Of a DNA stretch of 64,000 bases, positions 17,669-26,375 are shown piece after piece; position 1 is the first letter of the stretch; every line of letters starts with the position of its first letter. This stretch comes from an uncultured Prevotellaceae bacterium. Lineage in GTDB: Bacteria > Bacteroidota > Bacteroidia > Bacteroidales > Muribaculaceae. Location of the stretch: assembly GCA_900317325.1 (NCBI GenBank), contig ONGE01000002.1, positions 1-64,000 on the forward strand. The letters run 5' to 3'. Made by a program: the position numbers and the translations under genes. The notes beneath the pieces are model-generated. The model was given only the letters and a program-made list of their open reading frames with translations. It had not been told where the DNA came from and ran no database searches.

Positions 17669-19450
17669 ATGAGTAGAGAGACTTATCCTCATCTTGAAGC
17701 GTTGCGCGAGGAGATGCGCCGCCTGAACGTCGATGCCGTCATCATCCCCGGCACCGACCCGCACCAGAGTGAATACATCTGTGACCACTGGAAATTCCGC
17801 GACTGGATATGTGGCTTCACGGGCAGTAACGGCACCGCCGTGGTGACCCTTGACCAAGCCGCCCTGTGGACCGATTCCCGCTATTTCCTGCAGGCCGATA
17901 TCGAGTTGGCCGACAGTGGCTTCGTGATGATGAGGGAGAATATGGGCAACGACCCCACCATCCACGAGTGGCTGCTCCAAGTCCTCGAGGAGGATTCGGT
18001 CATCGCCATCGACGGTCGCCTGTATAGCGCACAGGACGCCAACCAGCTGGAGCGCTTCTGCGGCGAAAACGGCTTCATGCTTGCTACCGAGTTCTATCCT
18101 GCCGACAAAATCTGGACCGACCGTCCCGCGCGACCCAGCGAACCGGCCTTCGTCCACGACGTGCAGTATGCCGGCGAAGAGGCCAGCGTGAAAATCGAGC
18201 GCCTGCTCAAGGTGCTCGAGGACAATGACGCCACTGCCATGCTGGTGACGGCCCTCGACGACATCGCCTGGCTGTTGAACCTGCGCGGCAACGACGTGGA
18301 TTTCACGCCTGTCGCCATTGCCTTTGCCTACATTTCAGAGAACAACAAGGAACTCTTCATCGACGAGAATAAGGTGACCGACGAGGTGCGCCAGCACCTC
18401 AAGTCATGTGGCGTGAGGGTGCGCGACTATGACGACATCGTCCGTTTCCTGGAGCGCGTGAGCGAGCACGAGGTGGTGCTCATAGACCCCAACCGCGTGA
18501 GCGATACGCTGGCCAACGCCCTGCCCTGCCAGAAGGTTTACTTCCGTTCCCCCATCACCGACCTCAAGTGCATTAAGAACGAGGTACAGATCGACGGTTT
18601 CCGTCACGCGATGGAACGCGACGGTGCAGCCCTCGTGCGCCTGTTCAAGTGGATCGAGGAAGAGGCCCCCAAGGGGTCCATCAACGAGGTGGACGTGTGG
18701 AACAAGGGCAAGGAATTCCGTGCCATGGGCGACTTGTATCGTGAGGACAGCTTCGCCATGATCTGCGGCTACAAGGAACACGGCGCCATCGTCCACTATG
18801 AGGCGACCGACGAGAGTGCCTCGACGCTGCATGGCGAGGGCATCCTGCTCGTGGACAGCGGCGGCCAGTACATGGACGGCACCACCGACATCACCCGCAC
18901 CGTCACCCTGGGCAACCCCACGGCACAGGAGAAGCACGATTTCACGCTTGTGCTCAAGGGACATCTGGCCTTGCAACGCGCCAAGTTCCCCGTGGGCACC
19001 ACAGGCTGCCAGCTTGACGTGCTGGCTCGACTGCCGCTGTGGCAAGAGGCCATGACCTACGGACACGGTACGGGCCACGGCGTGGGCCATTTCCTGGGTT
19101 GTCACGAGGGCCCGCAGAGCATTCGCACCAACTTCGTCAACGTCGCCCTGCAACCCGGCATGATCACCAGCAACGAGCCTGGCCTGTACAAGACCGGCGA
19201 ATACGGCATCCGCACCGAGAATCTGCTGCTGTGTGTCGAGGCCGAGAAGACCGAGGAATTCGGCGATTTCCTCGCCTTTGAGCCGCTGACGCTCTTCCCC
19301 TACGACCTGCAACTGATCGACCGCACGATGCTCACGGCCGAGGAAGTGGCTCAGATCAACGACTACCACCGCATGGTGCGCGAGCGCATCACTCCGCTGC
19401 TGAATGCCGACGAAGCCGCCTGGCTCGCCGCCAAGACCAAAGAGATTTAA
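17669..19450 (+). CDS. pepP: Xaa-Pro aminopeptidase (M24B)
   Basis: The 593-residue protein has the three-part layout of large aminopeptidase P enzymes: two creatinase-like N-terminal domains (1-~310) and a C-terminal pita-bread metallopeptidase domain. The dinuclear metal ligands are visible: Asp in LLVDSGGQYMDGTTDITRT (two Asp), His in GHGTGHGVGHFLG, and Glu in TSNEPGLYK and IRTENLL. It removes the N-terminal residue before proline and is cytosolic, since there is no signal peptide. It has its own promoter box and is followed by a heptad-repeat gap before the next gene. Confidence 0.95.
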   Translation: MSRETYPHLEALREEMRRLNVDAVIIPGTDPHQSEYICDHWKFRDWICGFTGSNGTAVVTLDQAALWTDSRYFLQADIELADSGFVMMRENMGNDPTIHEWLLQVLEEDSVIAIDGRLYSAQDANQLERFCGENGFMLATEFYPADKIWTDRPARPSEPAFVHDVQYAGEEASVKIERLLKVLEDNDATAMLVTALDDIAWLLNLRGNDVDFTPVAIAFAYISENNKELFIDENKVTDEVRQHLKSCGVRVRDYDDIVRFLERVSEHEVVLIDPNRVSDTLANALPCQKVYFRSPITDLKCIKNEVQIDGFRHAMERDGAALVRLFKWIEEEAPKGSINEVDVWNKGKEFRAMGDLYREDSFAMICGYKEHGAIVHYEATDESASTLHGEGILLVDSGGQYMDGTTDITRTVTLGNPTAQEKHDFTLVLKGHLALQRAKFPVGTTGCQLDVLARLPLWQEAMTYGHGTGHGVGHFLGCHEGPQSIRTNFVNVALQPGMITSNEPGLYKTGEYGIRTENLLLCVEAEKTEEFGDFLAFEPLTLFPYDLQLIDRTMLTAEEVAQINDYHRMVRERITPLLNADEAAWLAAKTKEI

Positions 19451-19461
19451 CTCTCTAAAAC

Positions 19462-19496
19462 ACTAAACACTAAACTCTAAACTCTAAACTCTAAAG
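19462..19496 (+). repeat. 7-bp tandem repeats (ACTAAAC/TCTAAAC)
   Basis: Five consecutive heptamers: ACTAAAC twice, TCTAAAC twice and TCTAAAG. They fill the 60-bp gap between pepP and the next gene and belong to the dispersed heptad family described in the findings. Confidence 0.8.
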
Positions 19497-19510
19497 TTTA
19501 AACTATCATA

Positions 19511-20029
19511 ATGGCTATCATCAAGAAAGTAAGGGGCTTTGAGCCCAAAATCGGAGAGAATTGCTTCCTGGCCGACAACGCCGTCGTTGTGGGTGACGTG
19601 ACCATGGGCCGAGATTGCAGCATCTGGTTCAATGCCGTGCTGCGCGGCGACGTGAACACCATCACCATCGGCAACCGCGTCAACATCCAGGACAATGCAG
19701 TAATACACACCCTGTACGAGAAATCGGTGACCGAAATCGGCAATGACGTGTCCATCGGCCACAACGTGGTCGTGCACGGTGCCAAAATCTGCGATATGGC
19801 CCTTATCGGCATGGGCAGCATCATTCTGGATCATGCCGAAATCGGTGAGGGTGCCATCATCGCCGCCGGCAGTGTCGTGCTGGGCGGCACCAAGGTAGGC
19901 CCCCACGAATTGTGGGCTGGCAGTCCGGCGAAGTTCAAGAAGATGGTTGACCCCAAACAGGCCAGCGAAATCAATGTGAAAATCGCCAAGAACTACCTGA
20001 TGTACTCAACATGGTATGACGAGGAGTAG
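19511..20029 (+). CDS. Gamma-carbonic-anhydrase-like hexapeptide-repeat protein
   Basis: The 172-residue protein is built almost entirely of left-handed beta-helix hexapeptide repeats (ENCFLADNAVVVGDV, IGNRVNIQDNAVIHT, IGMGSIILDHAEIGEGAIIA). It matches the YrdA/CaiE/gamma-carbonic-anhydrase group. The zinc-type histidines of the family are present at HT (VIHT), GHNVVVHG and HA (LDHAEIG). It probably forms a trimer with interface metal sites. Many family members have no proven anhydrase activity, so the reaction is uncertain. The stop codon is the first element of a run of 7-bp repeats. Confidence 0.88.
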   Translation: MAIIKKVRGFEPKIGENCFLADNAVVVGDVTMGRDCSIWFNAVLRGDVNTITIGNRVNIQDNAVIHTLYEKSVTEIGNDVSIGHNVVVHGAKICDMALIGMGSIILDHAEIGEGAIIAAGSVVLGGTKVGPHELWAGSPAKFKKMVDPKQASEINVKIAKNYLMYSTWYDEE

Positions 20030-20068
20030 TTTATAGTCCCTAGTCCCTAGTTTCTAGTTTCTAGATAC
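20027..20068 (-). repeat. 7-bp tandem repeats (TAGTCCC/TAGTTTC)
   Basis: Six heptamers in register: TAGTTTA, TAGTCCC twice, TAGTTTC twice, TAGATAC. The first includes the TAG stop of the preceding gene. Read on the minus strand they are the ACTA-type repeats found elsewhere. Confidence 0.8.
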
Positions 20069-20093
20069 TTTATAAGCATAATCAAAATTCAGG

Positions 20094-22025
20094 ATGATAA
20101 AGTATTTACAATTAACGTGGCTGCTGCTCGTGCTGGCTGTCGTGCCGGCACGGGCCTCCATCTATATGGTTGGGAACCGCCCCTTTGGCGACTGGAATCC
20201 CGGCAATGGCGTCGAGATGACCAACAAGGGCAACGGCATCTACTCGCTGACGGTCAGCATCAGCGGGACGGTGTGGTTTGTGTTCGCCGATGGCCAGAGC
20301 AGTGATTGGAACGTCTTCAACGCCAACTACCGCTTCGGTCCTGATGGCAATGGCAGCCAAGAGGTGACCGTGGGGCCGTCCTACACGACCCAAAAGAGTA
20401 ACAACAACCACTCCTACAAGTTCACGGGTGGCGGCATGGACTACACGTTCACGTTCAACCTCAACAACCTCACATTCAGCATCAAGGAATATGAGGAGCC
20501 TCCCCTGCCCGACCCCTTCTCCCTGCAAATAGGCGACGTGAACGGTGACGGCGAAATCAACATTTCGGATGTCAATGCGTTGATCAGCATTCTGCTGGGC
20601 AGCTTTGCCAACTATGACACGCGCCACCGCAGCGACGTGAACTATGACGAAGAAATCAACATCAGCGACATCAACCTGTTGATCAACTTCCTGTTAGGCG
20701 GACAGTTTCCCGAACGCATCAAAGAAGGATATGACTATGTGTGGGACGACGATGTCATCCCCGAGATTCATATCAATGTGAGCCTCGACGAGTGGAACAG
20801 GCTGCTGGCACTGTATGACGCCAACGCCTTCACGACCCAGTATGTCAAGGCAAACATCACATTTGAAAAGGACGGCGAAACCACTGTCATCGACGACGTG
20901 GGGTTGCGCCTCAAGGGCAACACATCGCGCCGCCGCCCGGAGAATTGGTACGGCGAGACGCATCAGCGCAATAACACCGACTGGCATCATGCCCATTTCG
21001 GGGTGAACTTGCGCAAGTATGTCGACGACGACATCCACACCATCCAGGGTGTGCGCAAACTGCACCTCAAGTGGTTCAAGGATGACCCCGCCTATGTGCG
21101 TGAGAAATTCTGCTACGATTTGTTCAAGAGGGCCGGCGTGTGGACAGCGATACGCGATATTTACTGCCGCCTGTGGATTCATGTCGAAGGCGACAGCCAG
21201 GAGGCCTACTACGGCATCTATGAGTTGCTGGAACCCATCGACAAGCGTTACCTCAAGGACAGAAAAGACCGTTTCGGCTCCAACAACGGCTACCTGTGGA
21301 AATGCCGTAACGGCGCCGCTGGGCTCAATAATCCTAACGGTGACATCTGGTATGACGACGATACCGATGACCGCCATGCCTACACGCTCGAGACCCGGGT
21401 CGAGGAGTTTGAAAATGCCCGTGCCCAGCTGGTGAACTTCATGGGCCGAGTCTGCAACTTGAGCGACAATGCATTCTACACCTGGATCCAGCAAGCTACC
21501 GATGTGGACCTGCTGCTCAAGACCTATGCAGTGAATGTCGCCTTGGGCATGTGGGACGATTACTGGAACAATGCCAACAACTACTACATTTACTTTAATG
21601 GCACAGAGTTGACGGGCTACAAGTTCTTCTTCATCCCCTACGACTACGACAACACGCTGGGCACCAGCCTGCGCACCGGTAATCAAGACGATGCCGGCCG
21701 TCAGGATCCGCTCCACTGGGGCCGTGACAACAATCCGCTTATCGCGCGCATTCTCAAGTTCGATGATTTCAAAGCCAAGTATGTCGCCTACCTCAAGGAA
21801 CTGGTCGATGCCAGGAACGCCCTGATGGACCGCGCCTCGTCACAGGCCCGCATCCGCGCATGGCAACAACGCATCGAGCAATACGTTGACAACGACACGG
21901 GCGAGGAAACCTTCATCGAGGACAAACCCGCCTCGTGGGGCAACCACAGCGAGTACAACCTGTTGAAGAACAACAACGACAACTTCTTCAACGCCAAGGC
22001 CGCCAGCATCAACGCCCTGCAATAA
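20094..22025 (+). CDS. Secreted CotH-kinase-like protein with CBM-like and dockerin domains
   Basis: The 643-residue secreted protein has a signal peptide to about residue 21 (PARAS). Next is a SusE/F-type carbohydrate-binding-like domain (22-135: YMVGNRPFGDWNPGNG). A dockerin-like pair follows at 146-203, with Ca-binding loops GDVNGDGEINISDVNALI and SDVNYDEEINISDINLLI. The C-terminal CotH domain (220-643) includes VGLRLKGNTSRR, YVREKFCYDLFKRAG, YYGIYELLEPIDKRYL and FFIPYDYDNTLGT. CotH proteins are atypical kinases, known from spore coats to phosphorylate secreted proteins. The domain order here suggests a surface or secreted enzyme anchored to glycan or to a partner protein. No cohesin is visible nearby. 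The target is unknown. Confidence 0.9.
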   Translation: MIKYLQLTWLLLVLAVVPARASIYMVGNRPFGDWNPGNGVEMTNKGNGIYSLTVSISGTVWFVFADGQSSDWNVFNANYRFGPDGNGSQEVTVGPSYTTQKSNNNHSYKFTGGGMDYTFTFNLNNLTFSIKEYEEPPLPDPFSLQIGDVNGDGEINISDVNALISILLGSFANYDTRHRSDVNYDEEINISDINLLINFLLGGQFPERIKEGYDYVWDDDVIPEIHINVSLDEWNRLLALYDANAFTTQYVKANITFEKDGETTVIDDVGLRLKGNTSRRRPENWYGETHQRNNTDWHHAHFGVNLRKYVDDDIHTIQGVRKLHLKWFKDDPAYVREKFCYDLFKRAGVWTAIRDIYCRLWIHVEGDSQEAYYGIYELLEPIDKRYLKDRKDRFGSNNGYLWKCRNGAAGLNNPNGDIWYDDDTDDRHAYTLETRVEEFENARAQLVNFMGRVCNLSDNAFYTWIQQATDVDLLLKTYAVNVALGMWDDYWNNANNYYIYFNGTELTGYKFFFIPYDYDNTLGTSLRTGNQDDAGRQDPLHWGRDNNPLIARILKFDDFKAKYVAYLKELVDARNALMDRASSQARIRAWQQRIEQYVDNDTGEETFIEDKPASWGNHSEYNLLKNNNDNFFNAKAASINALQ

Positions 22026-22044
22026 GAAAACTGTAACTTAACAA

Positions 22045-22078
22045 CAATCAACCGCTAGCCAAAACTAACGATTGATTG
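22045..22078. terminator. Hairpin between convergent CotH and dnaX genes
   Basis: CAATCAA and TTGATTG form a 7-bp stem, with an additional CG/CG pair, in the 78-bp gap between convergent genes. It could serve both directions; the U-tract is weak on both sides. Confidence 0.45.
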
Positions 22079-22103
22079 CTGTTTATTGTTCGATTGACTT
22101 ATA

Positions 22104-23873
22104 TCAGGCGAGTCCCAGGTCGAAGTCTTTCAGGAACTGGGTGAAGTTGGGATTGTGTTCCTTGATTTGCTCCACGACCTCGCGGGGGGACAAAATCTTG
22201 GGGGTGTCGATGGGCACCTCACTCACTTTCACGTCGAGCACGAGGCGGTCGTTCTTGACTGCATTGCACAGAAAACGCATCAAACCCTCGCGATGCTCCT
22301 CGACATTCTTCTGCTCGGTGGGACTGGCAACAATCATCTCAAAATGCTCACCGCCATCGCCTACGGGCTGAGGCAGGGCATAGGACATAGTGGTCATCAA
22401 CGCCTTCTCTTGGGGGTGCTGCTCGATGTATTCCTGCCAAACCTCATGCAAGCGGGTGACCGTAAAAGGCTCGGTGCGCTGCTGTTGCACGGGGGCTGCA
22501 GCTTGTTGCTGAACGGCAGCAGCGGCGGGTGACGTTACATTCACCATGATGCGTGGCTTGTTGCCCAGCGTGCGAGGGGCGGCCTGAGCGGTCGAGGCAG
22601 CTGGAGCCGGCGGAGCCTGAGGTGGCCGTTGAGGAGCGACCTGCGGACGCTGCGGTTGGGGCGCTGCGGCTTGAGGCTGCGGCTGTGATGCCGGGCGCGT
22701 CTGAGGAGCCGGTTGCGCGGGCGCGGCGGCAGGAGTTATCTTCTGGAGCGAAGGCTGGGCCGCCTGTTGGGGCTGCGGCACCACCAGTTGACACAGTTTC
22801 ACCAACGTCAGTTCCACCAGCAACTGCTTGCTGCTGGCATTGCGGTAATTCAGGTCACAGGTGTTGCACAAATCGAGGGCGCGGTAATAGAAACCGGGCG
22901 CCAACTTGGTGCTCTGTTCGCCGTAGCGTCGAGCCACCTCGTCGTTCATCTCGAGCAATACACGCGTCTGGGGCGTAGATGCCACCATCAGGTCGCGCAG
23001 GTGCTGTGCCAGACCATTGATGAAGAACTGTGAGTCAAAACCCTTGTCACGGATTTCCTTGTAGATGAGCAGTGCCTGATTCACGTCACCGGCTAGGAAG
23101 GTATCCACGAGCCTGAAGTAGTAGTCATAGTCAAGCACATTGAGGTTATCGAGAGCGCTCTGATAGGTGATGTGCCCTTCGGTCGAAGCAGCCACCTGGT
23201 CGAAGATGGACAGGGCATCGCGCATGGCGCCGTCGGCCTTCTGGGCGATGACGTTGAGCGCAGCCGGCTCGGCCTCGATGCTCTCCTGCTCACACACATA
23301 TTGCAGCTGCTGCACGATGTCGGGCACAGTGATGCGCGCGAAGTCATAAATCTGGCAACGTGACAGGATGGTGGGGATCACCTTCTGCTTCTCGGTGGTG
23401 GCGAGAATAAAGATTGCATACTCGGGCGGCTCCTCCAGCGTCTTGAGGAAGGCATTGAAAGCGGCCTGAGAGAGCATGTGAACCTCATCGATGATGAAAA
23501 CGCGGTAACGGCCCGTCTGCGGCGGAATGCGCACCTGGTCGGTCAGGTCGCGGATGTTGTCCACACTGTTGTTGGATGCGGCATCCAGCTCGTTGATGTT
23601 GTAGGAACGCTGGTCGTTGAACGCCTTGCATGACGGGCACTCGTTGCAAGCCTCGCCGTCGGGCGTGGGATGCTCGCAGTTGATGGTCTTGGCAAAGATG
23701 CGGGCACACGTCGTTTTGCCCACACCACGCGGGCCACAGAAGAGGTAAGCGTGGGCCAAACGGCCACTAGCGATCGCCGTCTTCAACGTGTGCGTCAATG
23801 ACTGCTGTCCCACCACGCTGCGAAACGTCGAGGGCCTGTACTTACGCGCCGAAACGATATATTTTTCACTCAT
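22104..23873 (-). CDS. dnaX: DNA polymerase III subunit gamma/tau
   Basis: The clamp-loader ATPase has 589 residues from ATG at 23873 (MSEKYIVSARKYRPSTF). A longer frame begins with TTG at 23909, but that codon overlaps the -7 promoter box, so it cannot be in the message. Visible motifs are Walker A GPRGVGKTT, the zinc-binding cluster CEHPTPDGEACNECPSC, Walker B FIIDEVHML and the SRC sensor LSRCQIYDF. After about residue 370 comes a Pro/Gln/Ala-rich linker and then a tau-type C-terminal domain. I see no slippery A-run for programmed frameshifting of the E. coli kind. It is convergent with the CotH gene. Confidence 0.96.
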   Translation of the reverse strand: MSEKYIVSARKYRPSTFRSVVGQQSLTHTLKTAIASGRLAHAYLFCGPRGVGKTTCARIFAKTINCEHPTPDGEACNECPSCKAFNDQRSYNINELDAASNNSVDNIRDLTDQVRIPPQTGRYRVFIIDEVHMLSQAAFNAFLKTLEEPPEYAIFILATTEKQKVIPTILSRCQIYDFARITVPDIVQQLQYVCEQESIEAEPAALNVIAQKADGAMRDALSIFDQVAASTEGHITYQSALDNLNVLDYDYYFRLVDTFLAGDVNQALLIYKEIRDKGFDSQFFINGLAQHLRDLMVASTPQTRVLLEMNDEVARRYGEQSTKLAPGFYYRALDLCNTCDLNYRNASSKQLLVELTLVKLCQLVVPQPQQAAQPSLQKITPAAAPAQPAPQTRPASQPQPQAAAPQPQRPQVAPQRPPQAPPAPAASTAQAAPRTLGNKPRIMVNVTSPAAAAVQQQAAAPVQQQRTEPFTVTRLHEVWQEYIEQHPQEKALMTTMSYALPQPVGDGGEHFEMIVASPTEQKNVEEHREGLMRFLCNAVKNDRLVLDVKVSEVPIDTPKILSPREVVEQIKEHNPNFTQFLKDFDLGLA

Positions 23874-23906
23874 CGGAATACTGTTATGGTCTATTTCTCT
23901 AAAGTG

Positions 23907-23914
23907 CAAAGATA
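23907..23914 (-). promoter_or_regulatory. dnaX promoter -7 box
   Basis: TATCTTTG on the minus strand lies 34 bp before the ATG at 23873, giving a leader of roughly 30 nt. It decides the dnaX start. Confidence 0.6.
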
Positions 23915-23967
23915 ATAAGAATCCTCCGATTCTACTCCACCCGCGACGATTATTTTTATCTGATTCA

Positions 23968-25182
23968 TCAGAAACGGATGCCTGCCAGGACGGTAAAGTC
24001 CAGAATAGAACCCGTAAAGAAGAAGTTGTCGGTCGTGTAGTGGTGGATGTCGGTGTAACTCTGGATTCCCAGGAAGAAGCGGTTCAGGTTATAAACTGCG
24101 CCCATGCGTGCACGCAGGTTGATCGACCAACGGCTGGCCCTCTGCTCATGCTGAGTGGCGAGCATCTGGCGATAGCCCGTGTAGGGGGTCACAGTGAGGT
24201 TGAGCAACCATTTCTTGCCCAGCACCCAGTTGTGCCCATAACCAAACATCAGGCAGTAGTCATTGTACAGGAAGTGCGGCATCTCGACATTCTCAGGCAG
24301 ATTGTCGCGCACTATCTGCGGAAACTCTGAGGCATCAAAGCTCATGTCGCGGTGCTGCAGGCAGAAGCCGACGATGAAAGAACCCGAACTGCGTTTCTGG
24401 TACTTGGAAAAGCAATAGGCTGCAGCCTGGGCATAACGGCGGTTATTGAGAAAGTAGTAGGCACTCATGCCGTAGGCTTTGCGCTTCAAGCCGCCGAAAT
24501 CACGGATGGTGCCCTTGTATTTCTCGCCGCTCGATTGCCTGTAAGTGAACACTGTCTTACCCGTGTTTTCCATATAATAAGCATCGGCCGAGAACCTCGC
24601 ACAGGTGAAAGAGAAGTCCAGCTTCTTGGAATAATTGCCGCCGTGAATCCAGTCCGACACGCCCATCGTGTAACCCACGCTCACGGCCATGAACGACAAC
24701 TGCAAACCAATATTGGAAGTCAGATTACTGCGGTCAAAGATATGTGAATTCGGTACAGGCTCACCCGAATAGGTGTCGGCCCAGTTCATCGACTTGAGCA
24801 TCAGCTTCCAGTTCTTGCCCGTGCCTACCACATAGGTGGTGTCATAGCTGTTGAAGGTTCGGTCGCCCCACTTATACACCTTCCAGCAGAAATCGATAAA
24901 CGCAGGATAGTCGATCGTTCCGCCATCCAGATCTATCTTGCCGTGCTTCAAGGCTCGCCACCAGTAGCCCTTGTCACGGATGGTGTCGTAGGGCTCATTC
25001 TTCTTCTCCTCGATGCGTTGATGCACACGTTGCTTGAACTGCTGCACCTTGTTCAGTCGCACAACAGTATCCACCGGGGCGACAGTATCCATCGGGACGA
25101 CAGTATCAGCCGACACCGTCTGGCCCGCAGCCGCCAGCAACGACACCATCAACAACAATACTATGTAGAAGCCCTTCCCCAT
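23968..25182 (-). CDS. DUF4421 outer-membrane barrel-like protein
   Basis: The 404-residue protein has a signal peptide ending near AAAGQ, then a short Thr/Val/Asp-rich repeat (VVPMDTVAPVDTVV) and a charged helix (VQQFKQRVHQRIEEKK). The rest matches the DUF4421 family of Bacteroidetes: KWGDRTFNSYDTTYVVGTGKN, GLQLSFMAVSVGYTMG, RFSADAYYMENTGKT and alternating aromatic strands ending TVLAGIRF. The strand pattern suggests an outer-membrane beta-barrel. No function is known for the family. It is a single-gene unit on the minus strand, with a promoter box about 100 bp upstream. Confidence 0.85.
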   Translation of the reverse strand: MGKGFYIVLLLMVSLLAAAGQTVSADTVVPMDTVAPVDTVVRLNKVQQFKQRVHQRIEEKKNEPYDTIRDKGYWWRALKHGKIDLDGGTIDYPAFIDFCWKVYKWGDRTFNSYDTTYVVGTGKNWKLMLKSMNWADTYSGEPVPNSHIFDRSNLTSNIGLQLSFMAVSVGYTMGVSDWIHGGNYSKKLDFSFTCARFSADAYYMENTGKTVFTYRQSSGEKYKGTIRDFGGLKRKAYGMSAYYFLNNRRYAQAAAYCFSKYQKRSSGSFIVGFCLQHRDMSFDASEFPQIVRDNLPENVEMPHFLYNDYCLMFGYGHNWVLGKKWLLNLTVTPYTGYRQMLATQHEQRASRWSINLRARMGAVYNLNRFFLGIQSYTDIHHYTTDNFFFTGSILDFTVLAGIRF

Positions 25183-25284
25183 TCAACCTGCAAAAATACT
25201 CATTTTCCCCAAAACTCCCACTATCAACCCACGACAGATTTTCACGCCATCAAAGGGACGGTTCTTTTGATGTATACTGACCTG

Positions 25285-25292
25285 CAAAGGTA
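25285..25292 (-). promoter_or_regulatory. Promoter -7 box for the DUF4421 gene
   Basis: TACCTTTG on the minus strand fits the consensus and lies 103 bp before the ATG at 25182. Confidence 0.5.
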
Positions 25293-25386
25293 CAATTTTC
25301 TTCTTAAAATGGACTATGCCGCTTTGGTTTTTTAAGTCCCGTACAGCGATATTAAAAAATGTGGAAATATTTTCTACACCCATCTG

Positions 25387-25418
25387 TTTGGAAATTCCAG
25401 AAGTAATGCGTAAATTTG
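25387..25418 (+). promoter_or_regulatory. Promoter upstream of the first small HTH gene
   Basis: TTTG (25387-25390), a 20-bp spacer and TAAATTTG (25411-25418) form a perfect Bacteroidetes promoter. The predicted transcript has about 295 nt of leader before the HTH start at 25720. Confidence 0.7.
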
Positions 25419-25425
25419 CAACGAT

Positions 25426-25719
25426 AAAAATGCGGATACAAGCATAACATGAATTTTTTGAAGGATACATATTGGAATAGTATGAATGACGATGTTTTAC
25501 AATGTCGTGAGACACAGTTGTAAAATATTGGAAATTTCTTTGAAACATATTAAAGTGGCGTAGTGGGGGGATACTATGCCCTCTTGTGAACGCCCACCCA
25601 AGGTGCCTAAGGCACCATGGGTGAGGTGGGTCCACATGAAAACCCACTGGGCTCCCACGCTCTTGTGTAACCTAAAGGGTCGCTACAAGGGAGCCGTTGC
25701 GATCGATGTTTGTACTGCA
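25426..25719 (+). other. Long structured leader of the first small HTH gene
   Basis: No credible gene lies here. An open frame from 25576 joins the HTH in frame, but its N-terminal part is unlike any protein I know. The region can fold: TTTTACAA/TTGTAAAA (around 25494-25525), GGTGCC/GGCACC (25601-25615), GTGGGT/ACCCAC with loop CCACATGAAA (25625-25646), and GGCTCCC/GGGAGCC (25649-25694). The segment with CCACATGAAA, CTGGGC and GTCGCTAC recurs upstream of the second HTH gene. It could be a cis-acting RNA or an independent small RNA; this is inference from pairing and recurrence only. Confidence 0.45.
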
Positions 25720-25962
25720 ATGTCGATACACATAGGACAAGAAATCGAAGCTGAGCTGCGCCGCAAGGGGCGCGGCGCGACGTGGTTTGCAAATGAGCTG
25801 CACTGCGACCGCACCAACGTATACAACATCTTCAAGCGTGAAGGTATCGACACGATACTGCTTCAACGCATCTGTGCCGTGTTGCAGCGCGACTTCTTTG
25901 CGCTCTATTGCACAGCTTGGGAAGACAGGTTTGGCGCTGAAAAATATTCAACGGATTCGTAG
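25720..25962 (+). CDS. Small XRE-like helix-turn-helix protein (copy 1)
   Basis: The start is placed at ATG 25720 (MSIHIGQEIEAELRRKGRG), giving 80 residues, because the paralogue downstream begins at the same point. A single HTH spans about residues 20-45 (ATWFANELHCDRTNVYNIFK), followed by REGIDTILLQRICAVLQRDF. This is a common Bacteroidales family of roughly 75-residue DNA-binding proteins. It has about 60% identity to the protein at 26376-26612. It has no neighbour in an operon. The target is unknown; autoregulation through the structured leader is possible. Confidence 0.75.
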   Translation: MSIHIGQEIEAELRRKGRGATWFANELHCDRTNVYNIFKREGIDTILLQRICAVLQRDFFALYCTAWEDRFGAEKYSTDS

Positions 25963-26375
25963 CATTATATGCTATATCCATTGAAGACTCGCAGTTGCAA
26001 TTAGCAGTAATTTTGCAATTGCCAAGTGGGCCGCGCAGGATTACGGCCCGATGGCATCATCGTTATATTTTACTATGTATGAATGGAAATGACAAAAACA
26101 ACTCACATGTATAATTCAATCACGACTCTCCTCCGCGGGCCGCCTGTTTGTCTAACAGGGAAGATGTATGGCCTCTCTCCACTAAGGTAAAGATTTCCCC
26201 CATTAAGAATATCGGGGGGCCGCAGCCACATGAAATATCCAGTGGGCCCAGTACTACGGTCGTCGCTACGGCAAACGCAAGAGCCCCCTCTTGCCCAATT
26301 TCATCCAAGAGGGGGTTATTTTTAATAAACTTAGATTCAATTCATAAAGCTGCAACTGGAGCAGCTATCAAGTCA
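25963..26375 (+). other. Structured region upstream of the second HTH gene
   Basis: No credible gene is seen. A TAATTTTG box at 26008-26015 could start a transcript of about 300 nt that ends at the terminator 26284-26325. Pairings seen include GGGCCG/CGGCCC (26028-26049), CCTGTT/AACAGG (about 26142-26158), CCCCC/GGGGG (about 26197-26219) and CCAC/GTGG around ATGAAATATCCA. The segment 26229-26268 repeats CCACATGAAA, GTGGGC and GTCGCTAC from the leader of copy 1. It may be a small RNA or an attenuator leader. Confidence 0.45.
26284..26325 (+). terminator. Strong terminator before the second HTH gene
   Basis: CCCCCTCTTG and CAAGAGGGGG form a perfect 10-bp stem with a 12-nt loop, followed by TTATTTTTAA. 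There is no protein gene directly upstream, so it must end a non-coding transcript or attenuate the HTH gene 50 bp downstream. Confidence 0.8.

Noticed and set aside
22104-23873. Programmed frameshift in dnaX
   Set aside because: No A-run slippery heptamer with a following hairpin was seen.
23874-23909. TTG start for dnaX, 12 codons upstream
   Set aside because: It overlaps the -7 promoter box and lies upstream of the likely transcription start.
25576-25719. In-frame upstream extension of the first small HTH gene
   Set aside because: The paralogue aligns only from MSIHIG onward, and the extension is Pro/Trp-rich and overlaps hairpin-forming sequence.
26028-26315. tRNA, tmRNA, RNase P RNA or SRP RNA in the structured HTH upstream region
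   Set aside because: No cloverleaf, resume-reading-frame tag, GAGGAAAGUC-type element or SRP tetraloop motif could be found. The region is reported only as an unassigned structured segment.
26148-26375. In-frame upstream extension of the second small HTH gene
   Set aside because: It would be translated through a perfect terminator hairpin, and it does not match the extension of copy 1.
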